Source: Limanda limanda (taxonomy: Eukaryota > Chordata > Actinopteri > Pleuronectiformes > Pleuronectidae). From it: DNA of 64,000 nt. Below are positions 43,401-57,704 of this stretch, piece after piece. Position 1 is the stretch's first letter. The number at the start of each line of letters is the position of its first letter. Position numbers and translations under genes: made by a program. Location: NCBI RefSeq assembly GCF_963576545.1, contig NC_083646.1, positions 15,603,238 to 15,667,237 on the forward strand, written 5' to 3'. The notes below the pieces were generated by a model. It saw nothing but the letters and a program-made list of their open reading frames with translations, had not been told where the DNA came from and did not search any database.

Positions 43401-44372
43401 AAGAAACGCATCGCTGACCGAAAGCAACCGTTCCAGTCAGTCGTACCGGCCCACCAGCTCTCACAACTCGTGTCCAGGTTAAACAAAGTGGACAACAGAT
43501 CCGACCCCAGGAAATATCTGTGTCCGAGCTGCGGGCGACAGTTCAGACACATGGGCAGACTCCGAGCCCACATGCTCACGCACGCCCCGGGTCAGAGTTA
43601 CACCTGCAGTTGCTGCGGTAAGAGGCTTGAAAACTGGAGAAAACTGTGGCGTCACCAGAGAATCCACAGACAGAGACACGGGCGCTTCACCTGTCCTCAG
43701 TGCGGGCGAGGCTTTCGGTTTGCAGAGCCTTACAAGAAACACATGAGGGAGCACCACAAGTTCCAGTGGGTTCAGTTCAGGCCTAAGAAAGTGTTTCTGC
43801 CTTATCAATGTGAGCAATGCAGGTGCAGCTTTAAGACTCTCGACTTGCTTTTCAGTCACCAGCTTTGCCATTCAGCATCGCAAGACACGCACAAGGACGC
43901 TGCTTTCGATGTATACGATTTATCAGATGAACATAGTACACAAGCAAACAAGAAAACATTTGCCCCTTCTACTAACGACTATATTGCAACGGTATATGAA
44001 CTTGAGGACAGCTTTTCTCCTCTTGGAACCTCTTTCAAGTATCCAGATCCACTTCCTCCAGAGTCCCATCTAGTGCCCGTGATTTCTCTTGTCGAAAATC
44101 CGGGTGTAGATTCGGGTGAAACGTCCCTGTGTCCCAGCACCACCCACTCAATCCAAGACAGAGAAACCAGCCATGACAGAGAAGATGGAAATCCACTTGG
44201 AAAACCCATTACACCGTTTAGAACTGTGAAAAGACCCAAAATGGCCCAAAATGCCAGCAAATCAAATGATGGGTCTTCAGATGGTATTCAGTGCGCTGTG
44301 TGTGGTAATGCCTATCCTGCCATTTCAGACCTTTATCAGCACTATTTACAGCATGCTAGAGGCCAGGTGTAA
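40473..44372 (+). CDS. C2H2 zinc-finger protein with AT-hook, 1178 aa, two coding exons
   Basis: Exons 40473-40589 and 40953-44372. Exon 1 follows the acceptor CAATCCACAG, starts MGSKMSFSRGSSDRN and ends GCAAGCAG|GTAGCT; exon 2 follows CTTCCACAG. Both junctions are phase 0, adding 58 residues upstream of the Met at 41010. The N-terminal 530 residues are Ser/Glu/Gln-rich with an AT-hook-like KRRGRPKRA (about 211) and a basic RRKRGGKRRRRV cluster. Thirteen fingers follow: a canonical TGERP-linked pair plus one, then a TGEKP-linked pair (KVCQYCGKTF, YKCDICGKAF) plus three, then four from about 890, and an isolated last finger at the C terminus (IQCAVCGNAY). It is probably a nuclear DNA-binding regulator. 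It lacks the hydrophobic motif of the other three genes, so its kinship to them is unproven. Confidence 0.92.
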
Positions 44373-44425
44373 GATCATGCATACAAATATACAATTCCTC
44401 TTTCTATTTGTTCATACAGTGGGAA

Positions 44426-44431
44426 AATAAA
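44426..44431 (+). terminator. Poly(A) signal of the 1178-aa gene
   Basis: AATAAA 54 bases after the stop codon, in good position. Confidence 0.65.
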
Positions 44432-44509
44432 AATATAGTCACTCAAATACTTGGGAATTCTTTTAAACTAATCATACGACAAGTTTCCAATTTTGAAGAT
44501 GTGCACTGA

Positions 44510-45450
44510 GGGCCTGATCTACTAAAGGTTTAGTGTATAAAACGCGTGCAAACTAGATTTTACCCGCAAAAGTTGCTGAAATGCTAACGATGTGCACTGA
44601 GGATTGTGTTCAGAATTACACGCGCTGTCCATTTGGTGCGTTTGCCTTAATGAATATGCAGTGTCGGGCATTCCTACCTGAGTGAGCAAAATATTGGGAG
44701 GAGTAGATGCAAATACTTTAATTTAGCACACACACTGTGATTTACAAAGCCTGAAAATAATAGCTGTGATTGTGACTGCGTCTACATTAGGGCCTGATCC
44801 CAAAGAAGCAGTGCTAAATTGCGTGTGATTATAACAGACTGCACATTCGGTTCCGGGGCTTTTGCGGGAGATCTACTAAAAATAATTGTGTAAATGACAA
44901 TAGGTACAAACGTGTTAGAGGGAGTGGTATTTAGATTAGGGTTTTTCTCAAGTTACTGGTTTCCGTCCTGGAGCATTACGGAGAGCAGAGTGAACACAAG
45001 CGCAAAGCGAACTTGAATGCCCTGGAATGGGAGGTGTTAGTGGAAGAGACAAACAAACATGTTGCTGAGCTACAGCAAAGAAATGTTAATATAACTCAAA
45101 GAAATGCGATTAAAAGAAGTAAATTAAATGCTGTGGGTAAAACATAAAGAATAAACTATGAAGTTACGAGAAGATAACAGGAAATAAGAAGAACAAAAGA
45201 AAAAAAAGCTCATAATAAAACCACTGTAAAAAAATATATAAAACTCCTGCAGCCATCTGTGCTCATCGCTGTGCCGATTAGCATCTACCTTTCAAACGTA
45301 TTCAATATAGACTCAGTCACAATCGGCCCAATTATTTTCTGCCTTTGTTAATCACAATGCATTTGCTAAATTAAAATATTTGAATCTACTCCTCCCAATG
45401 CTAATCGGCACAGCGTCACTCTTTATTTAGGATCTTAGTAGATCAGGCCC
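44510..45450. mobile_element. DNA transposon with TGA flanks and a Myb-like coding remnant
   Basis: GGGCCTGATCTACTAA at the left and TTAGTAGATCAGGCCC at the right are perfect 16-bp inverted repeats. TGA flanks both sides (44507-44509 and 45451-45453). Inside, a forward frame at about 44985-45145 reads KRKANLNALEWEVLVEETNK, resembling the start of Myb/trihelix proteins carried by Harbinger-type elements, and then decays to a stop. The superfamily is probably Harbinger-related; the TGA duplication does not prove it. Confidence 0.75.
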
Positions 45451-45453
45451 TGA

Positions 45454-46515
45454 ATGTATAAAAGAAGAATGAGACTACATTTCAACTTGACACTGAAGCC
45501 ACTACGCTTACTTTGGTTTTTCTTTTGGTTTGCTTTTTCTTCTTCGAAAGAAGCATCCATGCATTTCTGTGATTGGCTAAATAACAATACATTTCAACAG
45601 GAATTATAACATTTGTGAATGGTCGAACATAAAACATCGGTACATTTTTTTTAAAATTTTTGTGTTATCTTGTTGCTCTGAATTATTGTGCCAACTTTTT
45701 TATTTTCACTCCCAAGTCAGTGTGCAAACAGCTGACCAGATTTCAGACTGAATCTATTACAAACTCCTTGAGTTTCTTTTAATTAAAAGTGGTTGTATCT
45801 GTTAAATCAAGTCACTCAATATTATCAGCAATCATTTGAATGGTCCATATAATTTCAAATTCATTTAATCAATTTACTGACAAAAATGTTACTTCTGCTG
45901 ATTTAATATCAATATTTTGGTATGTAGGTCCAACTGTAGCTAAAATGTTTCAGAGAGCCACTTAACCAATTACAAATTAGTTTTCCTGTTGAAGGACATG
46001 CGGCTGTTTTGTGTTATAATTTTTAATGTCAGTGTTTGTCAAACGGTTTGTGCTGCTGTGGATTTGTGATGTGTTGGCTGAAATCACATGATGCTAAATT
46101 TCTATTAGACACATTCCACACTATCAGCACCAAGTTCTGTCAAACAGCCGTTGTTGTTCACTACTGCTTTTTCATGCTTATTTCCCACATGGACACCCTG
46201 ATCCGTTGTAAATAGTTTAATCTACAGTTTGTCTTAAAAACAATAAAGGTCACTTTTGTACTAATCTGTGATTGTTTGTGTAATTTCTAGCCAATAATGT
46301 GTCACCATGAAGTGAAACACCTTTGCTCCACATTTGAGAAAGCCTTGAGATGCTGCTGCTGCTAATGCTAAAATCTCTAGTGATGAACCTTTTCAAGTAC
46401 AGTAAGTCAGATTTAATACAAGGAGGCTCATAATGGTTCGTTTTAATTGTCCACTGCTGTGAGTTGAGTGAAATGTCTTTGTTCTCTCCAGAATCCAAGA
46501 AGATGACTGAGTTTT
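45454..46515. other. Intergenic region between zinc-finger and trypsin blocks
   Basis: AT-rich, with no gene or repeat ends recognised. It separates the + strand zinc-finger cluster from the convergent minus-strand trypsin array. Confidence 0.45.
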
Positions 46516-46559
46516 TTTTATTTATCAAAGGGATGAGCACAATTGAATATGAAGTAACT

Positions 46560-47792
46560 TTAGTTGGAGGACATGGTGCTGTTGATCCAGGCGGTGTAGT
46601 TGCAGACCTTGGCGTAGACTCCAGGCCTGTTCCTCTCGGCACAGCCCCATCCCCAGGACACCACACCCTGCAGCTGACCGTCACACACCACAGGGCCACC
46701 AGAGTCTCCCTGATAGGACAGAGAACAAGACGTGAGCAGAGGTGTCCTCAGGTTGGATACGTCCACCTGAAGAAACAGTGAAGATGACTTTAGCTGGTAC
46801 CTGGCAGGAGTCCTTGCCTCCCTCGAGGAATCCAGCACAGAACATGTTGGAGGTGATCAGTCCAGGGTAGCATTTCTTGCAGCTGCTGTCGTTCAGGATG
46901 GGGACATCCATACACATCAGGAGGTCAGGGTAGTTGTCTGGAATAGAAAAGGCCAGTATAAGTAAATGCTCATATACCAACATGTACCTTAAACCTTTCC
47001 TGTTGTGTTTGCAGTGTTTCACTGACGTCCAGAGCCGCTCGTGTTGCCCCATCCAGAGACCAGACAGCTGGTGCCAGCGCTGGCACAGGTGGAGGGCAGG
47101 GACACAGGGCTGACGTAGCTGTTAAGGGTGAGGGGCTTGATCAGCTTGATCAGCATGATGTCATTGTCCATCCCTTGGCTGTTGTAGCCGGGATGACGGA
47201 TGACCACTTCAGAGCTTACAAACTGCTCGGTGCCCTCTCTGACCGCAATGTTGTGCTCACCAAAACGCAGCTGGAAGCGGCTGACAGAGACGCACATGGG
47301 TGAAAAAGTGTAAAAGTCATGTGTTTGGAGAAACAGTTAATAGAGTTAAACAAGTGGTTTTGAATGTAATTGTCCACACTTACGGCTTGTAGCAGTGAGC
47401 AGCAGACATCACCCAAATGTTGGAGATCAGGGAGCCTCCACAGAAGTGGTAGCCAGAGTTCATAGAGACCTGGTAGGGCAACGCGTTCTTTCTGCACTCG
47501 TAGCCTCCAACAATCTTGTCATCCTCATCAATGGGAGCAGCATCTGACAATAGAAAAACAGAGTTCAGGTATTCAACAACAGCAATTTTCAAAGAAATCT
47601 CACAGTGAATACTTATCAGTCATCAACCTGTCACAAAGTGGTTAAATCACCTTTGTGACAAAAGGTAGATTTTAATTTGTAGATTAAAATCTAGCTTTTT
47701 AATCTCCAAAAGGTAGATTAAAAAGTAAAACTTGTTTAGTTTTTATACTCACATGCTGCAGCGCACAGAGCCAGAAGAATGAAAGTCTTCAT
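46560..47792 (-). CDS. Trypsin precursor 1, 246 aa, five coding exons
   Basis: Secreted pancreatic serine protease cleaving after Lys/Arg. Exons on the minus strand: 47753-47792, 47384-47543, 47027-47280, 46801-46937, 46560-46709; all junctions are GT-AG and phases agree. Signal peptide [13 protein letters not shown]; activation peptide ending DEDDK before IVGG. Catalytic triad: His in SAAHC (exon 2), Asp in DNDIMLIKL (exon 3), Ser in GDSGGP (exon 5). The Asp in GKDSCQ gives Arg/Lys specificity. The calcium-loop [13 protein letters not shown] is intact. It is the divergent member of the array: [23 protein letters not shown] and [11 protein letters not shown] differ from copies 2 and 3. A TATA box lies 49 bases upstream and AATAAA (minus strand, about 46516) follows the stop. 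Intact by eye. Confidence 0.95.
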
Positions 47793-47840
47793 GATGGAGT
47801 CAGTTTGAGCCAAATGTGTCAGCTCAGCTCCACTGCAGCA

Positions 47841-47850
47841 GCTTTTATAC
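47841..47850 (-). promoter_or_regulatory. TATA box of trypsin 1
   Basis: GTATAAAAGC on the minus strand, 49 bases upstream of the ATG. The upstream segment with CCAATGTGATATGAG-like sequence and an E-box CAGATG (near 47924) is shared with the other trypsin copies and fits an acinar-cell promoter. Confidence 0.8.
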
Positions 47851-48039
47851 ACACTCTGTCCCTCTCATATCACATTGGCCAAGGACACTTAGTTCCATTT
47901 TCACCAACCTGTGTGAAAACGCATCTGGAGGACGAGCGCCATCATATTGACACTGTGTGCTTCAGTCCCACAGCCAGTCACATACACTCTGTTAACAGTG
48001 AATTAAAAAGAACCAATAGCTTATTTGTAAGTGTTTAAA

Positions 48040-48372
48040 GACTATGATTGCAGCAGGACTGCTTGATATATAGTATTGAAGTTATCCTTCCAAATGATTA
48101 CCCTAATCAATGCTGCTAAAAACTTTAATCCCAATGATGTTTTCCTACACTTGACATCTATTGTACTTCTGTCCGTCCTGGGAGAGGGATCCCTCACATG
48201 TGGCTCTCTCTGAGGTTTCTACCTATTTTTTAAATGGGTTTTTAGTAGTTTTTCCTTACTCTTGCTGAGGGTTAAGGACAAAGGATGTCACACCATGTTA
48301 AAGCCCTATGAGACAAATTGTGATTTGTGAATATGGGCTATACAAATAAATTTGATTGATTGATTGATATCA
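48040..48372 (+). mobile_element. LINE 3'-end fragment with TTGATTGA tail
   Basis: Matches, in opposite orientation, the 3' UTR of the LINE at 55812-57600. Shared segments include GATTGCAGCRGGACTGC, GAGGGATCCCTC and CACATGTGGCTCTCTCTGAG, ending in GGGCTATACAAATAAA and TTGATTGATTGATTGA. It is heavily 5'-truncated and has no coding part. It abuts the orphan trypsin promoter directly. Confidence 0.85.
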
Positions 48373-48383
48373 TGTTAAATTTG

Positions 48384-48487
48384 ACAGCTTTTATACCCAC
48401 TCTGTCCCTCTGATATCATGTTGGCCAAGGACACATATTTTAATTTTTTCACTGTTATCTTCTTGAGTAACTTGTGTGAGAACATGT
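48384..48487 (-). promoter_or_regulatory. Orphan trypsin promoter without a gene
   Basis: Contains the minus-strand TATA box GTATAAAAGC (48387-48396) and the upstream segment GTGTCCTTGGCCAACATGAT, closely matching the promoters at 47841, 51294 and 54975. Downstream on the minus strand, where an ATG and exon 1 should follow, the similarity ends and the LINE tail begins. It is the remnant of a lost trypsin copy. Confidence 0.8.
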
Positions 48488-48744
48488 ATAACTGATTTTT
48501 TAAGCTTTTTTACTTATATTTCTCGTTTTTGTTTTTAAAGTAAGGCCCAAATTTGACAAGTCATTGAGAGTGAGTGTAACATGTGAGCAGAGCAGTTTGA
48601 CTTCAACCAGAGGTCAGAGGCGACCGTCTTAAAGAAGCTGAAACTTCAGTGGCATTTGAGCTACTCACAAAATAAAGTAATGTTCATTTACACCTAAACA
48701 AGCAAACCTCCCTCAATGACGTACTCAGGGTGAAAAACATTTTC

Positions 48745-49199
48745 TTTTTTATGAAATTCTTTTTATTTCCTTTTATCCAATACAGTCATACAGTATATCA
48801 CATCCAATCATTTTAAACATGAAATTAGGTGCCAGGGATACAAGTCTTAGGCTAGTGGGGTTAACTGTCCATGGACGTCTCGGGCCCAAGCCAACAGGAT
48901 CCAGGCATATCAGAATTGAGTTACACATTAACATTGTCCACAAACACAATACATCTCACATGGCATTACATCACGACAGTATTCCGAAAGAGGATGGCCT
49001 GCAGATGTCCATTGCTTAAAAGGAAAAACAAAGAGAAAAGAAAATAAATATATCTATATATTCTGCTCATATCAAATGGAAGTGTAGAGCAATGGGGGAC
49101 CAGTTGTTTTTGAATACCTCTGTTTTCAGTTGTAATAGGGCGGTCAAGTGTTCCATCATGTACATATCTTGAATTCTATCCCTCCATTGGTTTATTGTA
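48745..49199 (-). mobile_element. 5'-truncated L1-clade LINE with 13-bp target duplication
   Basis: GAAAAACATTTTC is found at 48732-48744 and again at 49200-49212, a perfect target-site duplication. Read on the minus strand the insert begins with the end of a reverse-transcriptase frame (QWRDRIQDMYMMEHLTALLQ, then LKTEVFKNNW), typical of the L1 ORF2 C terminus. It continues through a 3' UTR and ends in an A-rich tail with AATAAA. The equivalent position in duplication unit B has no insert. Confidence 0.88.
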
Positions 49200-49960
49200 G
49201 AAAAACATTTTCAATTTACTCTAAAATATATTTTATATGTTTACGTTGAGGAACACAATTCCATTCGGTGATGTTCAGCTTTCTGAGCCTTAGATTGAAT
49301 GACAAGATAATTTACTGAAGATGAACTAAATATTAAAGTATCAAAAAAAAATTTTTTTTAATTAATTATTTGATATCAATTGGCTTTACAGTAATAATTA
49401 TACTGAAATAATACACACTTTCCGTAATTTGTTGACTAACATTGTTATTGTGCTGTAAATTTTCATCAGTTAATATTAAAAAACAAAATGATTGCGGAGC
49501 CGTGAAATGAAACATGATAGAAACCTCAATAATTGGGTATTGATCTGCCAATATAACAGACTTGGAGGGATTTGTGCTCAGGTATTAATATAGAGCTTTG
49601 TAGTAGCTTCAATAACTTTAGTGTTTTCTTATTTAAAGTCATTTTATGACCTGAATGATTTAATATGTTGAAAATGTTCACGTGTTCTGAGCCTCCAGCA
49701 ACAGAACCACAGTCATAAATGACAAACATACAGACTCTGACACAGACATCACTGGTATTATTTGTACTGCAGAACTTTATAGGAAGCACACGTGGATATT
49801 TAATGAAAACATTCCACTGCAGAATATTTAGCTGCATCAAAGTCTGTGTGTTCAAACACTGGAAGTTATTTATGCTCAGTGACCTGTTTCTTTTTAAACA
49901 TTCTATACGTCATAATTCAAAAACAGTTCAAAAGTCAAGCAAGGGTGTTTTTTATATATT

Positions 49961-49966
49961 TTTATT
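49961..49966 (-). terminator. Poly(A) signal of trypsin 2
   Basis: AATAAA on the minus strand about 100 bases after the stop at 50064. The matching place in trypsin 3 reads AATGAA. Confidence 0.6.
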
Positions 49967-50063
49967 ACACATCACTTCAGAATGTTCACACTGTGACTCT
50001 GGCTCTGTTGGTCACATGTTATTATTAAAGCCTGTTTTCATCTGTTGTAATGCAGGACTTTGT

Positions 50064-51245
<1,182 letters not shown>

Positions 51246-51293
51246 GATGGAGTCAGTTTGAGCCAAATGTGTCAGCTCAGCTCCACTGCAGCA

Positions 51294-51303
51294 GCTTTTA
51301 TAC
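51294..51303 (-). promoter_or_regulatory. TATA box of trypsin 2
   Basis: GTATAAAAGC on the minus strand, 49 bases upstream of the ATG. Farther upstream this promoter matches the orphan promoter at 48384 (shared CTTCTTGAGTAACTTGTGTG) rather than those of trypsins 1 and 3. Confidence 0.8.
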
Positions 51304-51409
51304 CCACTCTGTCCCACTGATATCACGTTGGCCAAGGACAAATATTTCCATTTTTTTCCTGTTATCTTCTTGAGTAACTTGTGTGAGAACACATCTGGAG
51401 GATGAGGGT

Positions 51410-52400
51410 CTACCTTTGACCTGGTCCCACAAATATGCTGACACATGCAAAAGCACCGGAGACTCGATTGCATGTATATTTTAAGAAATATACCTCAGCT
51501 ACACTATAACCTTCTGATGGTGTGATTCTCACTCTTTTGTTCCCAAAAGTATTTGACATTTTGAATTTGTTTTGTTGTGTTAATGCTAGACCAATTCTCA
51601 GTTGCACCATATCATATATTTATATAGAAACATCAATGCCATGTTTTACTTTAATTATCTGTCTTATTTATTGATAAATACCATCGATACATGTCACCTC
51701 TGATCTTGGATTATTATGTACACAGAGAATATTTTGACCTGTAGTTCACAGTCAGAAATGTATCCATTGTATTTATCATTACATGACACAGATAACTAAA
51801 GTACAACATGTCAGTGATAAACCTTGTGTATTTGTGAAAAGAGACATGTGGTGCACTTGATGATTTATAATCATCAGTGAGAGAGAAATAGCTTCAAATT
51901 ATAAAATATACAAACTGAGGCCTAATTGCATTTAAACAATAATTTTCTAAAATGTGTCTGCCACTGTAAAGCTGCTCTCATGACAGTTCTGACCGTAAAC
52001 TGCTGGTTCTAGATAATTAATGTGCACACAGAGAATCATCCACAACCTGCAGCTTCCACTCAGAAATGTCATGACTGGGACCTTACAGTGGCAGATGCTT
52101 TTTTGAGAATAATTGTGGATTAGAAGCTAAAGGTTTAATTTACATGCAGCATATTTAAACAAATAACCCTAGCTCTGAAACTGGGTGTGTCCTGGTTGTT
52201 GCGACTGCAGAGGTATTTTTATGTGATCTTTTTTTCATGTATTAAAAATTGTGATAACACAACACAAACACACTATATATGAAGAATAAAAACACCACAA
52301 AGGAGACAAAAAGGGGGTAAACAAATACACACCCCACCCAGCCCATCTCCCACAGACAGGATATTATTATAAAGGGTTTTTCAGGTTTATTGAGAGTGAG
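51410..52400. other. Spacer between trypsin 2 and duplication unit B
   Basis: AT-rich with no gene recognised; short frames lack any family signature. No transposon ends were found. Confidence 0.45.
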
Positions 52401-53746
52401 TACAAATCATATATAACTGATTTCTTCACTCTGAGATCAAGCCATTGAAAACTCTGCTTGAACAAAGTCCAGAGAGGGAGTTGGGAGGTCGCCAAATACT
52501 GGCAACCATGTTTTTTTTACTTTTATTTCTCATTTTTGTTTTTAAAGTAAGGCCCAAATTTGACAATTCATTGAGAGTGAGTGTAACAGGCGAGCAGAGC
52601 AGCTTGACTTCAACCAGAGGTCAGAGGCGACCGTCTTACAGAAGCTGAAACTTCAGTGGCATTTGAGCTACACACAAAATAAAGTAATGTTCATTTACAC
52701 CTAAACAAGCAAACCTCCCTCAATGACATACTCAGGGTGTTCTATAAACACTGTAAATTGACAGAATACCCAAAAAGAAATACATTTTCAATTTACTGCA
52801 AAATAGATTTTTAGATGTTTTTGTTGAGGAACACAATTCCATTCGGTGATGTCCAGCTTTTTGAGCCTCAGATTGAATGACAAGATGATTAACTGAAGAT
52901 GAACTAAATATTAAAGTATCAAAAAAATCGTTTTTTTATTAATTATTTGATATTGATTGGCTTTACAGTAATAATTATACTGAAATAATACACACTTTCC
53001 ATAATTTGTTGACTCACATTTTTATTGTGCTGTAAAGTTTCATCAGTTAGGATTAAGAAACAAAACGATTGCGGAGCCGTGAAATGAAACATGATAGAAA
53101 CCTCTGACATCCATGTCGAAAGTATACTAATCAATAATTTCAATAAGAATGTTGTTGGTGTTTATATCATTCAAGTTAATTCATTTCATACATAAAAACA
53201 GAATGATCAATAATTGGGTATTGATCTGCCAATATAACAGACTTGGAGGGATTTGTGCTCAGGCATTAATATAGAGCTTTGTAGTAACTTCAATAACTTT
53301 AGTGTTTTCTCATTTAAAGTCATTTTATGACCTGAATGAATTAATATGTTGAAAATGTTCGCGTGATCTGAGCCTCCAGTAACAGAACCACAGTCATAAA
53401 TGACAAACATACAGACTTTGACACAGACATCACTGGTGTTATTTCACTGCAGAACTTTATAGGAAGCACACGTGGATACTTAATGAAAACATTTCACTGC
53501 AGAATATTTAGCTGCATCAAAGTCTGTGTGTTCAAACACTGGAAGTTGTTTATGCTTAGTGACCTGTTGCTTTTTAAACATTCTATACGTCATAATTAAA
53601 AAAACAGTTGAAAATTCAAGCAAGGGTGTTTTTTATATATTTTTTCATTACACATCACTTCAGAATGTTCACACTGTGACTCTGGCTCTGTTGGTCACAT
53701 GTTATTATTAAAGCCTGTTTTCATCCGTTGTAATGCAGGACTTTGT

Positions 53747-54927
<1,181 letters not shown>

Positions 54928-54974
54928 GATGGAGTCAGTTTGAGCCTCGGTGTCAGCTCAGCTCCACTGCAGCA

Positions 54975-54984
54975 GCTTTTATAC
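54975..54984 (-). promoter_or_regulatory. TATA box of trypsin 3
   Basis: GTATAAAAGC on the minus strand, 48 bases upstream of the ATG, within a promoter of the same design as the other copies. Confidence 0.8.
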
Positions 54985-55124
54985 CCACTCTGTCCCTCTG
55001 ATATCACGTTGGCCAAGGACACATATTTTCTATTTTTATCAACCTGTATGAAATAACATCTGGAGGACGAGCTCCAGCATATTGACATTGTGTGCTGTAG
55101 TCCCACAGCCAGTCACATACACAA

Positions 55125-55810
55125 AACAAAACAAACACATTCTAACTTGCAAATGTACAAAAATCTCCTCCAACCCATATCATTACTAAATATATCAATA
55201 CTGTAGGTGTGAAAAATTTTGTTCCATATTTTATGTAGATACAATAGCTGCCCTAAGATTTGTTTTGTGGATTTTTTGTAATGTATCCTGTTTTTAATCA
55301 TTAGATGTATCCTAAAGTAAAGTCTTTAGTATCCTCCTCAGTCACATTAGTGAAGTGAAGCACACACATGTGTATCTCTAGGCCAAATTCGTTGGAAATA
55401 TCCAAAGTATGATGAACAGTATTTATATCTTTTATATCCAACGTGACTGAGATCTCCTTAATTGTTACTTACATATTTTAGCTGCTTTGAGCAACATGCA
55501 GTCAGTTTTTTACCTTTTTATATAAATTAAGGATTTTTCAATAATCATTCACTTAAAATCCCTCCAATGCCACAATTGTTTTTGTGGAACCCATAAATAT
55601 TTGTCAAATACTGAATACTGCTTTTTCCACATGTTATCTGTGGATGTGCAGAAACAATGCTTTCAACTTTAATTCATTAGTTTAAATTTTCATTTTATCT
55701 CTAATATTGTCGAAAGGTATTTTATATTATGACACTTGTATTTATTTTTTACATATATGCTTATATATTTATACATATTCATGCAGGCGTCTGGCCGATT
55801 TATGCTTTGT
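55125..55810. other. Spacer upstream of trypsin 3
   Basis: AT-rich, no gene or repeat ends recognised, up to the LINE tail at 55812. Confidence 0.45.
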
Positions 55811-55811
55811 T

Positions 55812-57600
55812 TATCAATCAATCAAGTTTTATTTGTATAGCCCACATTCACAAATAACAATTCGTCTCATGGGGCTTTAACATTGTGTGACATCCTCTGT
55901 CCTTAACCCTCAACAAGAGTAAGGAAAAACTACTAAAAACCCTTTTCACAGGTAAAAATATGTAGAAACCTCAGAGAGAGCCACATGTGAGGGATCCCTC
56001 TCTCAGGACGGACAGAAGTGCAATAGATGTCAGGTGTAAGAAAACATCATCAGGATTTTTAGCAGCATCCATTAGGCTAAACATTTTTCAATACTATGTG
56101 TCAGGCAGTCCCGCTGCAATCACAGTCTCTGGCCAGCAGCAAGACCACGATCCAGCATCAGGATGGGATCCACTATAATCCACAGTCATTGTCCACCACC
56201 GCCAGTTAGAATCCATTATCAGCTGCCGCCTCGGTCGTGGTCCCTCATCATCCGATGCCAACGCGACAAAGGATCCTCCATTACAACGACGATCAGCTGG
56301 CACGATACAGAATCCACCGAACTGGATCCACCATTGCGACCTCCGACACGCGATCCACAATCATAATCCATGGTGCGGCCACAGCTGTGGCCCTGCATCC
56401 CCGGGCGCTAAGGCACAGAAACTCCGGGAAAAGGGGTCAAGTTAGTAACATGTACTGATCAGATAAGAATTATCTTGATGTGATAAATATGGAGAAAAGG
56501 AAGGAGAAGCAGGAAAGAGAAGCTCCGTGTGTCTTGTGTCATAAATTCCCTGTGCGTCTTAGCATCATCAGGGGTTTTTGCCATTTAATCAAATTTGGAA
56601 CATCGCACAAATTAGCTCTAACTATAAGCTTTATAAAAAAGGAAGGTTTTGAGTCTACTTTTAAACGAACAGAGCGTGTCTGCCTCCCTAACTGAAAGTT
56701 AGAGATTATTCCACAGCAGTGGGGCTTGATGGCTAAAAGCTCTGGCTCCTACTCTACTTTTAGAGACTTTAGGGACAACAAGTAAACCTGAGTTCTGGGA
56801 TCGGAGTGCTCTAGTAGGTTGATATGGAACTAACATCTCTTTAAGGTAAAGAGGTGCCATATCATTAAGGGCCTTGAAGGTGAGGAGGAGAATTTTAAAT
56901 TCTATTCTAGATTTAACAGGAAGCCAGTGTAGCGATGCTAATACTGGAGAAATGTGCTCTCTTTTCTTAGTTCTCGTCAGGACACGTGCTGCGGCATTTT
57001 GGACCAGCTGCAGAGTCTTTAACGACTTGCTGCTGGAGCCTGATAATAATGAATTACAATAGTCCAGTCTCGATGTAACAAAGGCGTGGACTAGTTTTTC
57101 TGCATCTTTTTGCGAAAGGACATGTCTGATTTTTGAGATATTACGCAAGTGGAAAAACGCGGTCCTAGAAATTACTTTTAAGTGACTATTAAAGGACAAA
57201 TCAGGATCGAAGATCACTCCCAAGTTCCTGACTGTGTCATTGGAAGCAAGGGCAATGTCATCTAGCGCAGCTATATCATTAGATAATGTATCTCTAAGGT
57301 GTTTAGGGCCGAGTATTATAACCTCTGTTTTATCTGAGTTTAATAAGAGAAAATTGCGGGTCATCCAGGTTTTTATGTCCTTGAGACATGCTCGAAGTTT
57401 AGTTAATTGATTACTTTGATCAGGTTTTATTGACAAATATAACTGGGTGTCATCCGCATAACAGTGAAAATTTACCGAGTGTGTCCTGATAATGTTTCCT
57501 AGTGGAAGCATATATAATGAGAATAAAATTGGGCCGAGCACAGACCCCTGTTTATTCCTAATAGAAGATTGCGATGTGTCTTCTTTCCCTTCCTGCTGAT
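55812..57600 (-). mobile_element. 5'-truncated non-LTR LINE (CR1/L2/Rex1-type) with dead reverse transcriptase
   Basis: Read on the minus strand, a reverse-transcriptase C-terminal half holds [28 protein letters not shown] (the catalytic YADD), LNSDKTEVI and [10 protein letters not shown], then [13 protein letters not shown]. An in-frame TAA (56699) interrupts the expected continuation LSVREADTLCSFKSR. A long 3' UTR follows and the tail is TTGATTGAT on the minus strand. The 5' part of the element, including any endonuclease, is missing. It lies in the 3' flank of a trypsin pseudogene. The exact clade is uncertain. Confidence 0.85.
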
Positions 57601-57704
57601 TCTCTTCATTGGGAACTATTTGGAAGGACTGACATAGAGTGAGGTTCATGTAAATCATTTGTTTTATTGTAAAAGCTGTTTCAATTACACAGGATTCAGT
57701 AACT

